A stretch of DNA of 64,000 nucleotides from Imbricaverruca yamaguchii (lineage: Eukaryota > Arthropoda > Thecostraca > Neoverrucidae): assembly GCA_034440575.1 (NCBI GenBank), contig JAOTOL010000872.1:87828-151827 (forward strand), read 5' to 3'. This document shows, in pieces, positions 1 to 64,000 of this stretch. The translations under genes and the position numbers were made by a program. The notes below the pieces were generated by a model that made no database searches, was not told where the DNA came from, and saw only the letters and a program-made list of their open reading frames with translations. How positions within the stretch are numbered: the stretch's first letter is position 1; each line of letters starts with the position of its first letter.

Positions 1-36
1 TATAGTTTTTCTAACAACACCCTATAGATAATTAAA

Positions 37-10208
<10,172 letters not shown>

Positions 10209-10533
10209 TGGCCGCGACGGAGGGACCGCACATGCCACACGTCCCATCTGGGCGCCGCCAGTGTCGTGCCAGAAGAGTGTCGGACGGCCGCCCGACCACC
10301 TGCTGTGTCCTGTTTTCTTAATGTAATTCACCAATACAACAATGAGTCGACTCGCTTTTGTCGTGGGGACCCTGCTTCAGAAGAGCGACAGGGATGTGCG
10401 CTCACGCGCACAGCGTGGTCGGCTGGATGCTCGCTCCTGCTTATGGTCAATATGGCCACAGTGCAGGGGCTCATCCTGCTCCTCTACTCCACCCTCCCTC
10501 TCTCGCTCTCGCTCTCTCCATCTCTCTCTCTCG

Positions 10534-10587
10534 TGGGCGCTACATGACCAATGTAGTCGATGCGCCCTAAAGCCCTAATAACTAACC
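10534..10587 (+). mobile_element. Short hairpin SINE tail next to a (TCTA)n tract
   Basis: GGGCGCTACATGACCAATGT followed by AGTCGATGCGCCC can fold as a hairpin (GGGCGC with GCGCCC, TACAT with ATGTA). It is followed by CCTAATAACTAACC, which runs into (TCTA)n. The same sequence occurs at 49952 with target duplications, and diverged copies are at 16884 and 9337. Confidence 0.7.
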
Positions 10588-10589
10588 AA

Positions 10590-10865
<276 letters not shown>

Positions 10866-10927
10866 ATAAACGGAATGATTTGGCTGCCAAATATAATACG
10901 TTTTGCTTTTAAAGATACCACATAGGC

Positions 10928-11216
10928 GTTTCTCCTTCGATTCGACTCACGACTCAGACTGACAAATGTGAATCGATTCAGATCCGACTCCGTGGTATCA
11001 GGCTCATGAGTCATATGATTCAGTATGCACTACCTACACATGATATTTGAATGATTGACCCATGATTCGACTCATTTCTCTTAGAAAGATGTGATTCAAC
11101 TCACGACCCGAGGTATATTTTGTGGAAAAGAATCGATTCAACTCGCGACTCATCCAAAGACGATTGATTCATGAGTCGATTTTCGATTCAATTAGAGTCG
11201 AGCATAAGTCTGCTTA
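10928..11216 (+). repeat. Dispersed 290-bp repeat, copy 1
   Basis: Rich in GATTCGACTC / GATTCATGAGTCGATT motifs. A second copy on the same strand at 23672-23990 aligns along its whole length, including the end GAGTCGAGCA(T/C)AAGTCTGC. No coding potential. Probably a mobile-element fragment of unknown class. Confidence 0.75.
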
Positions 11217-13200
11217 TCAATGATATAGGCACCATGAAACCAGCACGTTGTTTGACAAAAAAATGCTGGAAGCTTAAGCTCAAAAGCCGTTGGCGAAATC
11301 GGGATGAAATTTGCGCAACCCTATTCAAATCCAAAGGCTACCCAGCGAGAAAATTGTGGTCTCAACTAAAGTGTATGGTGAAGTGCGTTTGTCCATCTTC
11401 TATGGAGCGCACCATCGTATCTTGGCACCATCTTCCTTTTGCCAAACTGGTCTATCTGTGTCATGGATCATGTACTCCTCATCATGTTTATGGTACGTGC
11501 GACAGAAATGCGCAGAAGTTTTTACCGGTAAGGGAAACTTTAAGCGCTACCAAATAATCGTCTGCCGGGGGATTTGTGTGGGGTGAGTACAATTTTCGGA
11601 GATGACCATGGTGACCTATTATGGATAATCTACTACTATAACTGTAGAGAATCGCGACTTGTGAGGAACAAGAACAATATTTTGGTACGCATGCTTGAGC
11701 GATGATATTAAGGGGAACGCCTTGAAGTTGTATTAGAGTACATGTAACGCCGCGTTCCGGAGCAGGTGACAGATGCTCTGCAGGTGAAAGTTCATCTGAG
11801 GTTCAGTTTTCATGTTTAGCTATCTGTCTAAGCGTTTATTATGCTACACAGTACATCCACAGTAAGTAAGGCTAGTGGCTTTTAAAGCTAAAGTGGCTAT
11901 AAGGCACAACTAGTGCCTATGATTGTACTGGTGTTGATAAGAATATGGTAAGATTGAACTTAAGAATAATCAAAATATCTCTAAAAATGAACGTAATCTG
12001 ACTAAGATAGCCATGCCAGTAACTCATTTAAGGGCATGTAAAGAAAGTACTGGAAGTTTTTGAATTGTAGACAAATGTCTAAAAATTGTTAATATAATGG
12101 TAGCATTAATTCCCACTGGAAATACACATTTTTCCGTTGGTTATTCTTCAAGTAATAATTATACCAATTCTATTCCATGAATTATATATCCCAGCCTAAC
12201 TTGTAATTTTGTGATTTCAAGTAATATTTAAAATCCGAATTTTTTCTCGAATAAAATGTTCATGAACATGGTTATATGTTGTGGCAGCTCATTTCAGCTA
12301 AAGAACAGCTTATTTACTATGGAAATGAATACTTTTCAGTTGGCAGGAAGTATATTATAAAAAATGGGCTTGGAGTCTGGTAATATAGCACAGCAATAAT
12401 TTTCATAAAAGTAAAACAGTTTAGCTTAATAGTCTAACATTCCATACAATAATTCTGTTTTGGAAAAAGGTGGTAAAATGTCAAATTTTACTTAAATAAA
12501 ATATGAATTCCTTGATTTAAAATGTAACACCATTTAAAATGTCTAATGTAGCCTGGCCTAACACCTTACCCTATGATGTTTTGGAAGAAAAAAAAAACTA
12601 ATTAAAAAATTCAAAATTTCCCCCAAAATGTAATCTCAAAATTAAAAACCTACCCAAACCTGACCAAACTTGACCCATTTATCTGCCCCGCAGGTAAAAT
12701 TTGTGTAAAATTTGTCCTGAATACACTAGAGCATAATAATACACACAGCCTAGGTATCCTCAAATACCCAACCAAATGTAACCCAGCCCAAGAGAAAGAG
12801 AATACCCATTTTGTTTTCAAACACATTTTTTTCAAACAAAAAAGCTGACCTTGGTGAAACAAACCTAATTCCTTTGTTTGCTTCATAGGAATATTGCTTC
12901 CAATGAATATCTTAATGCACAATAATACTGCTTTTGTTGATCTTGTGTTAATCCCAGCCTAGTTATTTTTTAAAGCCTATTCTTTCCTCGGTCAAAATAA
13001 TAATTCTGAAAATCTACTGGCAATTTCCTGTAAATTGATTTTGATAATTGATAGTCACAGTTAACAAAATGATGATGAGCTGGACTCATTGGCAATGATT
13101 TTGAACAAGCAGCTGATCCCTCATCTGGATTCATCCAACTATTCCCATTGTGAAGAAAATCCACCCTCATCCAAACTTGATAGTTAACTTTTTTTCGGGG
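11217..13200. other. AT-rich unique intergenic DNA
   Basis: No convincing gene, RNA or repeat was seen; the short frames here have no recognisable similarity. Confidence 0.5.
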
Positions 13201-15310
13201 GGGGGGGTGAGTGATGCGAACAGACTAATATTGCAATGCGGGTACCTTTACACGCGCCCTGGAGGGGGGTCAAGTTTATGACAGGTTAACGCACGCCTTG
13301 GAGGGGAATGGTGAAATCCGCCCACCCCTCCGATTTTTCGTACATAACTCATTGTCCCGGTCGATACACTCCAATTTTTGTGTACCTACTTGGAAATGAC
13401 CGGCGCATTGTTTGAAGTAAGAAAAATTAAAATCGGCCGAAAACTGTTCAAGTTAGAGGCTGTTAAAGTAAATATTCGCAGCGACAGACCACACAATTCG
13501 GCGCTGATGCGCTTCCCGTATATTGTCAAAAGGGAACTGTTCTTGACAACACTAGCGACTTGTTTGATGTATTTTGTTAGCTATTTAATTCAAAAATCAG
13601 GTTAGGTCGCTGAGGTCAAGTCAGGTCAACTTCGTGACAGGCTAATAGAACCAAACTTGGTCAACTGGAGTGTTGTCAAAAATGCAAATGACTGTCATGC
13701 GATTGATGTCACTTTATATGTTACTCCCTACACATCCAGAAATTTACTATTTGTCGTGTGCCTAAGCATTTCCATACCTTTTTTATGTATTTCACTGCTT
13801 TCTTTTCGAAGCCGATTGTGCCGAACCGCCCAACGGAGCAGTCTGGTGGGCAGTCCAGTTCCGGTAACTGGAGCAGTTAATGACCTGTTAAAGTGCTCCT
13901 ATATAGGTGACCTGAGGTCAAATGGTTGACCTGGCATCTATATTGCATCATTAGTAATGTTCAAAACATCATTAATGCCAATTTTTTGAGCATTTAAACA
14001 ATCACAGCGATCCATAACAATGACAAGCCAATCCACGCAAAACCATAAAGTTAGGATATTTTGACCTCATGTGACCTTGAAGATATTGACCTAAGGTCAT
14101 GGCATTTGGACACAATAGAGTTCACTACCGTGCCCATCCACCCTGCGAATTTCGTTGCTCTAGCCCCAGTAGGAGCCGAGATCATAGGGGGGCGGAATCC
14201 CCCCTTCAGTGTGCGTAATTTTCCGAGGTCCTCCAGGGCGAGTGTTAATCATCCATCAGTCTGGCCATGATTGTACCCATGTTTACATAGGTAAGTAGGT
14301 AATTGTTCCACTAAGTGTGTTGCTGTAAGATATTTCTTAGTTTGGTTCTTAATAAATTGCTTAGTGTACTGATAATTCTCCAGCTCTTAATCATTGCTTT
14401 CATTTTCTAGGTTGGACTATGGAACGAGTTGAAGACCTGCTACTGAAGTGGGTATGTACTGTTGAACTTTGATTGGGTTTGTAACTGGAATGATGAGGTG
14501 TCCTTTTGACTGGTAGTATAGAGAACACAATCTGGCATATCTTTTCCCACATCATTTTTTTCATATTGTGTCAAAATTTTTAAGTCAGGTCATGTAGGGT
14601 CAATGAGTTAAACCAGGTCAAGTGAGGTCACCTCCAAAAAAGTGCAACCAATTGTCATGCTTTAACGGATGCAGATATTTTAATGAAACTCAGCGTTTGC
14701 TTATCTTTATGGATGCAACAAAATGCACCAGAGGATTTTTCTTTTTTGATTACTTACTAGTTTTGCATATTTGCCCATTATAATTCAAATATAAAATTCT
14801 GGCTAAGGTAAGCATTTTTATTGGGGCAAATTGACTTCGAACAACCTTTTTTCGGTCCGCCCTACCCATTACAAAAGGAAAATTTTTACAAATTGAAAAC
14901 TCAAAACTGAATTAAAACAGGAAGATTTTTGGGTGGCCAAAAATTGTATGGTCTTGGTCGATTTCACGATAGTTTTCTGATTCCAAATGATCTTTGTTTT
15001 TTCTTCTTCAAATATCCCCAAAGTGAACTCCAGAGCCAAAAACATGATGTAAGTCGTGAAAACCAAGGCCCCCTAGTGACGTCACTTTTTTTGGTTGGAA
15101 TTTGGGGGTGGTGTCTGGCCCTACTCGTCGAGCGCTTTCCGATGACACCTTTTTCGTGTTCGTGCCACGCTTAGTTCGGAGATTAGAGGGGTTTCCCTAT
15201 CACCCCCCCCCCCCTGATACTGCCTGTGAGGATCTGACCGGAGAGACCGGGTTAAATACGAAAATAGGGACCTGGACCTCTTGACTCGGTGAGAGATCTC
15301 CAGTCTTGCT
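13200..15310. other. Intergenic DNA, probably transposon relics
   Basis: Contains poly-G/C runs and recurring AGGTCAAGTCAGGTCA-type sequence. That resembles the inverted-repeat arms of the transposon at 42762, but no clean ends or gene could be placed. Confidence 0.35.
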
Positions 15311-15319
15311 TTTGGATAT

Positions 15320-15929
15320 CTACATATACATCAAAGAAGAAAAGTGCGCTAGGTGTCCATGAGGTAAACTGCAAAGCCCCACACGGAAGGAGGCGCTAGC
15401 AGCTGAAGGGACGGCGTGGCCTCCGTTGTTCCGCACTTTCATCAGATGCATGACTTCGGGCGGTGGACGGTCCTCATCATAGCGTAGTACTGCTCCAACG
15501 CACGTAGCACATTCCACACCACGCTCCTCCATAAGATTTACGGCACACATATCCAAGGAAGTACTCGGCACAATTATCCATAAATGCAGGGCAGTTGCCT
15601 CCCATCTCCAGGCCATGCTGTACGACTGCTGGCATCGACCCGCTTTCGCCCTTCTGAACCCGTTGACGCGCTGTATGCCGAATGTCCAGCAGGCTGTGGT
15701 CGTCGTCGCCCTGTGGCTCCCAGTTTCCTTTGGCTGTTGGTGATATATAGTCGTACTGTCTGAAACTTCGCATGACTTGCGCATATATTCGGCGCTGGGT
15801 TGTTGTAGCCACCCTCATAGTTATGAGAAATTTACCAGTAAAACACTTACAGATGGAACGAAATCTGGTTCCCAGAATCGCTTTGGTGAACAAGCCGCTT
15901 GGTACAACAGCACAGCACGATTTCACCAA
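15320..15929 (-). pseudogene. Decayed transposase C-terminal fragment (P-element/THAP-like)
   Basis: Two overlapping - strand frames together read like the end of a P-element/THAP9-type transposase. EYFLGYVCRKS appears in one frame. In the other comes CATCVGAVL, then LMKVRNNGGHAVPS after a frameshift near 15530. The pattern GYVCRK, paired cysteines, then K-x-x-x-GG-x-x-x-PS is what I know from those families. No start, DNA-binding domain or terminal repeats were found, so this is a broken remnant. The family call is by motif memory only. Confidence 0.35.
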
Positions 15930-16378
15930 TTTTTCGCCTCTAGCTGTCGGACAAGCAGACTGAGATTAGACCTCCAAGACGTAAAGCACCGGGGAAACTC
16001 GAGCGGCGCCGTCGTGGGGATTTTGTGAAAAGTCTGGAAGTATGTCTAGCTAATATAAATAGGTCAATGCGACAGGCCTGTTTTTAATTCCCAAGGCTGG
16101 GTCGACGGTCGAGCGGATCATTCACATCTGCCCAACATGCAAGAGAAGGCGTGTGCAGTTCCATGTGCCATGGCTGACTTATAGCTCTTTTCACCGTAGT
16201 TACCAATTCAACTCGCTTGGCATCGCTTTTTCTTGGCACTGCACATTGGCGCGAAACTGTGCACGGAAAGCGGCACCGTCTCCTAATAGCATGCAACCAA
16301 CAACATCAACAACAACGGGAGCAGTACACCTGGAACTCTCTCCGTCCCTAGAAGTCGACAGCTTCATGGGGGGAGTGG

Positions 16379-16585
16379 TTTTTTTTAGGCGTGCCGGACC
16401 ATAAAGGTCATTTGCGCCGCCTTTAAAGGAACACGTTGCATATCTGTCTATGAAAGCGAGTGTTAAGATCAAGGTACAGGTAAGTGGACATTTACGTTAA
16501 GGGAATTTTGCGTTATACTTTGTGCGAAGTTTTTTGGGTGCTGGAGGCGGGGGCTGGGTTGGGGACGTCTCCCTGATGTCTAACT
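16379..16585 (-). mobile_element. LINE 3' end, heavily 5'-truncated
   Basis: The 205 bases from TTAGGCGTGCCGGACCATAA to GACGTCTCCCTGATGTCTAA match the 3' end of the LINE at 31086-31290. The T-run at the left (16379-16386) is the poly(A) tail on the - strand. No coding part is left. Confidence 0.8.
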
Positions 16586-16883
16586 GTACTGATGCGCTTT
16601 AATTCAGGGGAAGACCAACGCACATTCCTATACACTGACAATGGAAGAAATCTGAAGCAGGAGAGTCTGAGCTGCGGCAGACACCGTAAGAACCAACACC
16701 AAGTAGCTGACTGTCTCACAGAGCCAGATGTTCAATGGCAAACCCTCCGATTGCACGTCATGTGGAAGTTGAAGGTGTGCAGGCCCTGGCTTTGGGACCA
16801 ACACCACCTAACGGACGTCCCACACAACTAGGGATTCAGTGGCATTTTATCCTTTCTACTGCATGCCGTATGGGTGGCATGGG

Positions 16884-16920
16884 CGCAAATGACCAATGCA
16901 GTCGACGCGCCCTATACATC
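16884..16920 (+). mobile_element. Diverged hairpin SINE fragment
   Basis: GGGCGCAAATGACCAATGCA followed by GTCGACGCGCCC matches the copies at 10534 and 49952. Confidence 0.5.
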
Positions 16921-17792
16921 AAATCCACCACCACCACCGTATGAGTGGCGGCCGGAAGCACCTGGTTTTATCGACACAAAAGCATCGAGAGTCGTGCGTG
17001 GTCGTCGGTGCGTGACGGAAAACACGTCACACACCGCGCTGAGTGACGGAAGAGGTGGCATGAAACCGTCCGCGGCTGGGGGTGCCAGACGCCGCCCCCG
17101 CCACCTCGGGTGTTGTGGTGACGATAGGCTCACCACCAGTCGACGCTGGCGACAGGCGCTGGATATAGCTGATCATTTCGGGAGCCGCTGGGTACGGTCA
17201 CCCTGACCACCGCCCCACTTCCGCAGCTCGTGAGAAATGGTGAGTGCAGCGCATGATCGACACCGTCCTGATGAGATGAGCGTTGGAGACGTCCTAATCG
17301 CAGGCCACAACGCGTCACGTGGTGATCGTTTTTTTGGGGGGGGTAAGATAGTGGAAACCCAACTCGTTCAGGAACGCATGACGGCCTGGGGGCGTCGGTG
17401 GCAGTAGTTAAGCTGAGCGTCTGACGTGCCGGAGGTAAGGGTTTCGATTCCTCTCGGTGCCCGAACTTCCTGCGAGGGTAAAAAGGAGACGCCTTATCAC
17501 CTCGGCTATTGAATACGCCGTCAAGGCCTCCCCTCCCCCGCCCTCGTGTGCTAGCGCGGTTGCCAGATTTGTCTGTTGGAAGAAGCTGGTGCTGCGTGGA
17601 AGTAATCAGCAATGGGGTGATGTATTTGTACATAGTACAAGCAATATTTTCGATACAATACTTGTGTTAAACAAAGGCAGAGGCGCAGCCAAGACTACTT
17701 CCCTAGAAAAAAAAATAATGAACTAGATCAAGGAAGAATTTGTATTTGCACCACACCAAGCGAAAAGCTTCCCGCGCGCGCTCCGCGGCTTT

Positions 17793-17794
<2 letters not shown>
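16921..17794. other. Intergenic, unclassified, with a weak tRNA-like segment
   Basis: The segment 17398-17465 (GGTGGCAGTAGTTAAGC ... GGTTTCGATTCC) looks like a degenerate pol III A/B-box pair, perhaps a SINE head. No cloverleaf with a sound anticodon stem could be drawn by eye. Nothing else was recognised. Confidence 0.3.

Positions 17795-17795
<1 letters not shown>

Positions 17796-17858
<63 letters not shown>
17796..17858. repeat. (AT)n microsatellite
   Basis: About 63 bases of uninterrupted AT dinucleotide. Confidence 0.97.
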
Positions 17859-17859
<1 letters not shown>

Positions 17860-18252
17860 CCCCCTAGGCCCCAAAAGTACCTGTATGTATTCGCGCGTGC
17901 ATGCATACATAAGAGTGAGATGAGTGCTCTTGTATGTACCACAGGCTATGTCATGCTATAAAGGATGGTGTTTGTTGTGCCGGAGCAGACTCTTTATGGT
18001 TGGATTTCATGCTGAGGAATAGGATAATATTAAAGGTTGGCGCATGTTATATATACCACCAGAACCCCAGACCCTAATGAAGAAACAAACATTAATTCAG
18101 AAAGATGTGTTAGAATGTACGATAGGACACTGTCGTTGGGAAGCGCGTCAATACCGCCGGCTTTGGATAGTAAAATGTGTAGCGAGCACTGACATCCTAA
18201 CTTCTCATCCTTTCTCTTCCTATCCCATTGCCCGTCAACCTACTTGGTTATG

Positions 18253-18560
18253 GCCATCTGTCACTACAACATCACCATTTGTCACCACAACACCACCATC
18301 TGTCACTACAACATCACTATTTGTCACTACGACATCACCATTTGTCACCACAACACCACCATCTGTCACTACAACACACCATATGTCACAACAACACCAA
18401 CGTTTGTCACTACAACACCACCGTTTGTCACTACCACACCACCATTGGTCAATACAACACCACCGTTTGTCACTACCACACCACCATTGGTCACTACAGC
18501 ACCACCATTTGTCACTACAATACCAACGTATGTCACTAAAGCACCACCATTTGTCACGAG
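18253..18560 (+). repeat. 21-bp minisatellite
   Basis: About 14 units of 21 bp of the type CACCATTTGTCACTACAACA. The period is a multiple of three, so it is open in several frames as Thr/Pro-rich repeats; I do not take it as coding. Confidence 0.9.
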
Positions 18561-19586
18561 CAGCCCCTGAGCTATCCGGCAGCACCGTCTTATCTGGGAT
18601 TGTCGCAACCCCTCGGCCCATCCCAGGGGTTCACGGAGTTCTGGAGCTTGAGGGCCCCGTCACAGGTTTCAGTTGTGACTGGGGTGGTCGCCTTCCTTCG
18701 GCACTTCCCCCGGGGTTGACTGAGCCCTGGAGGTTGTCTGTCGCAGGGGGGGCGGTTGTGACAGAATACCTTCACATGTCTCTTTGGTCCTGATATCACG
18801 GTGAGGCGGCCGGACGGGCCCGTAGGGTCCCACACGGGTTAAGTAGCTGGTCGCCTTGGGGCGGGCCTGGGCGCCCTGGCCTGTAAACCTGGGCGGCCGG
18901 GTTCAGGGGTGGGCGGCGCTGGATCACGGTCGGGGGTATTGATTCCTCCCCTGGCTGCGTGAAGGTGTCGCCTGCCCCACATAGCTCCACGGACGCTTCC
19001 GGCCTCCCGTCGATGGGACACAGGTGTCCCGACAGTAGGGCCACCAATGGGGTTGGGCGTCTCGTAGAGCCGAATGGTTAATGACATGACATGGTTTGAC
19101 ATGGTTAATGACATAACATTCAAATGTTAGTGCACCTCCCTGGTGCTTCTGGCACGGGCCCGACAAGCCGGCACCTTGGAGAAGGTCGGGATATGGATCT
19201 GCAAGGCAGTTGCGGGTAAACGCCTCGCCGCCCTCGGATCCTCATTTTGAAAGCCCTCGAGGAACATAGCTTTTTAGAGAGGCCGGGGAGGTGTACGCCA
19301 GCTCTCATCAAAAGGTCACGTGCGTCGCGAAGGTCACAGCCAATTCCAGCGCATATGTTTGTGCTCAGGTGGAGAAGTCCTGCTCACCTTGTGGCTCAGC
19401 TCGGTGCACCGCTGCGACTATTCGGTACTGTGTGGCGTTAAACGTCCGCGCCGCCACAATGTGCACCCCGGAAGCTGCGCCAGGAGAACAGGTGATCGGC
19501 TCAGGGTGTGCAGAGCCACTTGAGGTTGAGGGGGGGGAGGGTCAGGTACGCCCAGTCAGGTGGCACACGGCGAGGGCGAGTGGCGG
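18561..19586. other. Intergenic, unclassified
   Basis: No gene was recognised. The end of the segment 18700-18795 shares GGTCCTGATAT and a loosely similar lead-in with 20220-20330, so both may be relics of one repeat family. Confidence 0.35.
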
Positions 19587-19745
19587 GGACGAGTAGTCCA
19601 GGGGTAAGATGCCCGCCTCACAATCGAGAGATTGTGGGTTCGAGCCTCACCTGTCGCTACTCTTCACCCGTGGTAAATCGGTATGAGAGATTGGCGACGC
19701 TACATAACTCAACGGTCGAAGTGTCGTAAAATAAACAACCAACCA
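19587..19745 (+). mobile_element. tRNA-derived SINE, near full length
   Basis: The head GGGGACGAGTAGTCCAGGGG contains an A-box-like TAGTCCAGGGG. The B box is GGTTCGAGCC, followed by the family body GAGATTGGCGACGCTACATA. The 3' tail is CAACCAACCAAC. The tRNA-like part has no well-paired anticodon arm, so it is a SINE rather than a working tRNA gene. Confidence 0.85.
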
Positions 19746-21456
19746 ACGACGAGTGGCTGCTTTCCCAGTCCCGCTAAGGCATCTGCAACGTCGTCCTCTC
19801 CTGCCTCAACCCAATCATCTTTTCCCATCCATCACACAAAGCCCTCGAATCCCCAATCCATCCCGTACCGCATCCCGCATACCAATCCCACAACATTAAC
19901 ATTTACCCACCACACTCCCTCTTCGTTCAAAGTATCCTCGTTCCCCCACCCGTTCTGCAGTAGGGTCGACCAGCGTTACTCGTCTGGCTAGCTAAATGCC
20001 ACTCACGGGAGTGAACACAGACGCTCCGATAAGAGGTCTAGAAACACTGAGGTGTTTCGTGTGCCACCCGTGGTCCCCACCAATCCTTTCTCCCGTCCCA
20101 TATCGATGTCCCTGTCCAGGTCCCGCACGGTTCCCAGTAGCTACACCTCTCTCCAATCATGGGCTGGTGAGCCACCTTCGCCCGATCTATCCATCCGCTC
20201 AGTTTTATCGGAGGAGGTTCGCCCTCTCGGCCCGTCCCTCCGGGGTTGGCGGAATGCTGCATGTTAAGGTCCCCTACCGCACGGTGCTAGTTGTGGTGGG
20301 GAACCAAAACACCTCTGGTCCTGATATTTAGAAGGGACGGGCGCACCCTTGGGATCATAGGAGTAAAGCGGAGATTTTCTCGGTCCAGGGAATTCGGCCC
20401 AATACTTGTCGGCCTAAGCGGGCTTGGTCAAGAGTTAGGTAGGGCTTGAATGGTAAGTCTGTCTCCGGGCCGTGTGAGTGCGTCACCTACTCCGTGTCTC
20501 CACGGATGTTTCACATGCTGTCGACAGAGCAGCAGATGTCCCCCCCTGCCCCCCCCGGTGTGGCGCATCGAATGGAGATGAACAATCAACCAACTCCTAC
20601 CGATGCATCACAATCAGACCTTCTCTGGCTCTTCTCACAAAAGCCAGATCAACCAGTCCCATACCGAAAGCCAGATTCTCCAAGGCAACCGTGAATTTTT
20701 GCCGTCGTCGGAATTGCTTCCATATTAAAATCCTATTTTATGAACGGTAGGTGCCCCACCAACCAACAACACGATTATTGGGTGTTCCATTTGACAGTCG
20801 CGTGACGTATGCATATAGGCTAAATGTACCATCAGCTGCCTATACGAAAGCCACCTGTTTTGCGGGAATCATGCGGAGGTTCTTTAAATATCGTGAAGTG
20901 TCTATCTTAGGCAACGTATGAATCGGGCAAAGCCTGCAGCTGCGCCGTTTACTTGTACGATCAGAATTTGATTATTTCTGTTTTAGCGATTTGGCCGGTT
21001 CCTCAAGCAAACATACTCTCCACACTATTCAACACGCTGTCTTGAAAGACGCTACGGGAGCGTTTGGTACCTCGCAGACATTAAAAAACCTTGAGTTTTT
21101 CGCTTTCGACTCCACATTTTAGCTTTCGATGCCGTATGGCTACATTAAATTTTTAGCAAGATATATTATACTACTCCGTTATTTTGTGGCTGTCTTACTT
21201 CCAAACATTTTAGCGGACCTTCGGTTTCGTATCCGTGTTGGTGAGCGGTCCTCGAAGTGGTTTCAACAGGCGAGTGACATTCTCCAAGGCAGTGTACTTG
21301 GTGTTACCCCATTTTCTATTATTTTCAGCGAAGTAAAAAGCACGACATCGTTCGTTGTCTGAATGCGCAATGTTCTGTGTCGCTGGCTACGGACGACCAG
21401 TCGCACGTGCAGGTCGCTGAGCGTGCGCACGCTACTTCGACTGTGGCCATTTTCAG
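19746..21456. other. Intergenic or 5' region of the NuMA-like gene
   Basis: I expected upstream coding exons (start codon and first part of the CH-like domain) somewhere here or further left, but could not identify them. Confidence 0.35.
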
Positions 21457-62271
<40,815 letters not shown>

Positions 62272-64000
62272 CACACATGTGCACCACCCATGCACTCATA
62301 CACACATGCAAACGCACGCGCGAGCATGTGTTTGTCTGTAAACATATTGAAGCCTCGTGGATTGAAGGCATTCAGTAAGCACACGAGCTGTAGCGTTGCT
62401 ATGCTGATGACGTGCCATACAGGTTACGGCATGGAAGTCAGCTTGGACGGGATTTCGGCAGATTTGGTACTTTTCAAGTTTTAACCCAAATATATTGCAA
62501 ACTATGCATGATACCCTTATGAAATGCACAGCACAGTTTTTGTTGCCATTCAATTAAAATTATTCACGAGTCGAATCATCCTCTGGCATTCATGAGCTAC
62601 TGCGCAGATCAGGTCAAGTCGCTCATAGTCAACGTGGGGTTTGGGTCGTTGGGTCCCAGATGCATACGTGTGGTCCATAGAGGGTAACAATCAAAGCCTA
62701 TATTAAAACTCGGCACCACAAATTATCCCACGAATCAGTTTGGACGTCCTTTGGTGAACTAACCTTTCACCTTTGCTGATCAGCGGTCAAGGGCGCATGG
62801 GGTCAAAGCGGATCAAATCTGCTTGTAACATGATTGCGGGTGCTGGTGTCGGATTCGGTGTTCATGTTTATCCCACACGGTCGCAACTTGTTTTTAGCCT
62901 GAAAGAACAAAACCCCATATTTACCTGTGCGTCTTGACGTTGCCTGCAGGGGAGCGCGTGCATGCTACAAGATAATGCGACCCATCGTTGGACTTCGAAT
63001 TAATGTTGGTCGCGTTGATGTGCATTCCATACGGGTATCATACATAGTTCACTGTGTATTTTGGCGCGAACTTGAGGAGTGCGAAATCTGAAGAAACCTG
63101 TTGGGACATGCTCACGAAGAATCGTCTTGGATCAGTTACCTGACCTGGCATAACCTGACCACCAGTGTCGCGCGACAGAAGTTCTGCAATGAATATGAAT
63201 ACTCGCAGGGCTGTGAAAAGTGCATTTTGTCTTATTCGGCTATGTCTGTGATATGCTGGATGAAAAATGCGAACTTTTCTGCCTATCTACACGGGGCCGA
63301 AATGCTTGATGTAGTGCTCCTTGGAAAACCACTATTGCTAGAACACTGCATAAGCTTAAACAAAAATTGCATGTCAATAAGCGCAAGTAATATCACCGAA
63401 ATCGTCGGCTCGTTCGCACAAACCGTTTTGCATTTCACCATAGGTTGGGTTGATCGGAAGCTAGAAGGGGACTTTCAAGACTACTCCTCCCCCTGACCGT
63501 CCGAAGGTGAGTATGCCGGTCGGCCCGGCGAGGGTCAAGAATAAATATTCTGCGTCCAGCAGAGACGGTCATAATTTAGACCATAATCGTAGGCATGTGA
63601 GTTGCATTAGACATTCCCCAATAAGGTGCCCCAACTTCTCATTGCAAGCGGGCAGGTGCTTCTCCAGTACTTCACCTCCGCTCTAACATTACCGCGTCCC
63701 CCTGAGACTACCGCGGCGGCGTGGGCGGCCATTTCTACACTGACTGCTACAGGACGAAGTAATTTGGCATCTTCCGGCCCTGTGCATTGAACATTGACAT
63801 CGCATACAGAAATCAACAAGTCAGAATCCAGAAACACATTGCCTATCTTTGGAACGTACAGCTCCACATCCTCTTCCTTTCCTCAAGACATACCGCTGAG
63901 TCTGCGACAAACTATTGCCAAACAACCTCTTTGACTATGTGAATGCTGAAACCGAAAAAAAGTCCCATTGATGTGTATTGTCATAACTCATTTGCCTGGG
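62272..64000. other. Unclassified unique DNA at the right end
   Basis: Open frames at 63101-63496 (+, 131 codons) and 63607-63867 (-, 86 codons) have no recognisable similarity and no splice or promoter support. No repeats were seen. Confidence 0.4.

Noticed and set aside
17250..17300. Hammerhead ribozyme (CTGATGAG core)
   Set aside because: The required GAAA box and flanking helices are not found at the right distance.
19587..19670. Functional tRNA gene
   Set aside because: Pol III boxes are present, but the anticodon arm does not pair well, and the same unit with a fixed 3' body recurs four times, so it is a SINE.
63101..63496. 131-codon + frame, and an 86-codon - frame at 63607-63867
   Set aside because: No recognisable motif, no splice context and no neighbour support.

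Overview
This is animal nuclear DNA. Genes are split into short exons with GT/AG introns, and about a third to a half of the window is tandem minisatellite. SINEs, LINEs, long inverted-repeat transposons and long dinucleotide/tetranucleotide runs fill much of the rest. Two conserved genes lie on the + strand. Most of their exons are very GC-rich at third codon positions. An invertebrate, perhaps an arthropod such as a crustacean, fits this picture, but that is inference and nothing in the window proves the species.

Left end (37-10208): a complete six-exon gene for 20S proteasome subunit alpha type-3 (PSMA3), 253 residues, with every splice phase consistent. Its introns carry minisatellites of 59, 32, 74, 15, 75 and 24 bp, a 1.27-kb tandem duplication and a palindromic SINE pair.

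Middle (10209-21456): no conserved gene recognised. The stretch holds a (TCTA)n/(TC)n tract, a dispersed 290-bp repeat, a decayed transposase fragment, a LINE 3' end, a SINE, an (AT)n tract and minisatellites.

Right (about 21457-62271): a multi-exon gene that I read as a NuMA/Mud-like spindle-pole protein. It has an N-terminal hook-type CH-like region, short coiled coils, a segment resembling the LGN/Pins-binding motif of NuMA, and a basic Ser/Pro-rich C-terminus. The start lies outside what I could find. Two junctions are out of phase, so at least one exon is missing from this model. Its introns contain a full-length CR1/L2-like LINE with a 1075-codon open frame (34953-38180). They also hold a nested pair of elements with a 14-bp target duplication (30897-33262), a 2.56-kb DNA transposon with ~640-bp inverted repeats around a decayed gene (42762-45325), and a decayed LINE end (52560-52925).

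The most unusual signal is that minisatellites here repeatedly span splice junctions. At least six arrays copy the last bases of an exon together with the 5' splice site, and one or two copy a 3' splice site with the first bases of the next exon. This makes arrays of tens of decoy or alternative splice sites in two unrelated neighbouring genes. The pattern also pointed me to a further exon at 21457-21542.
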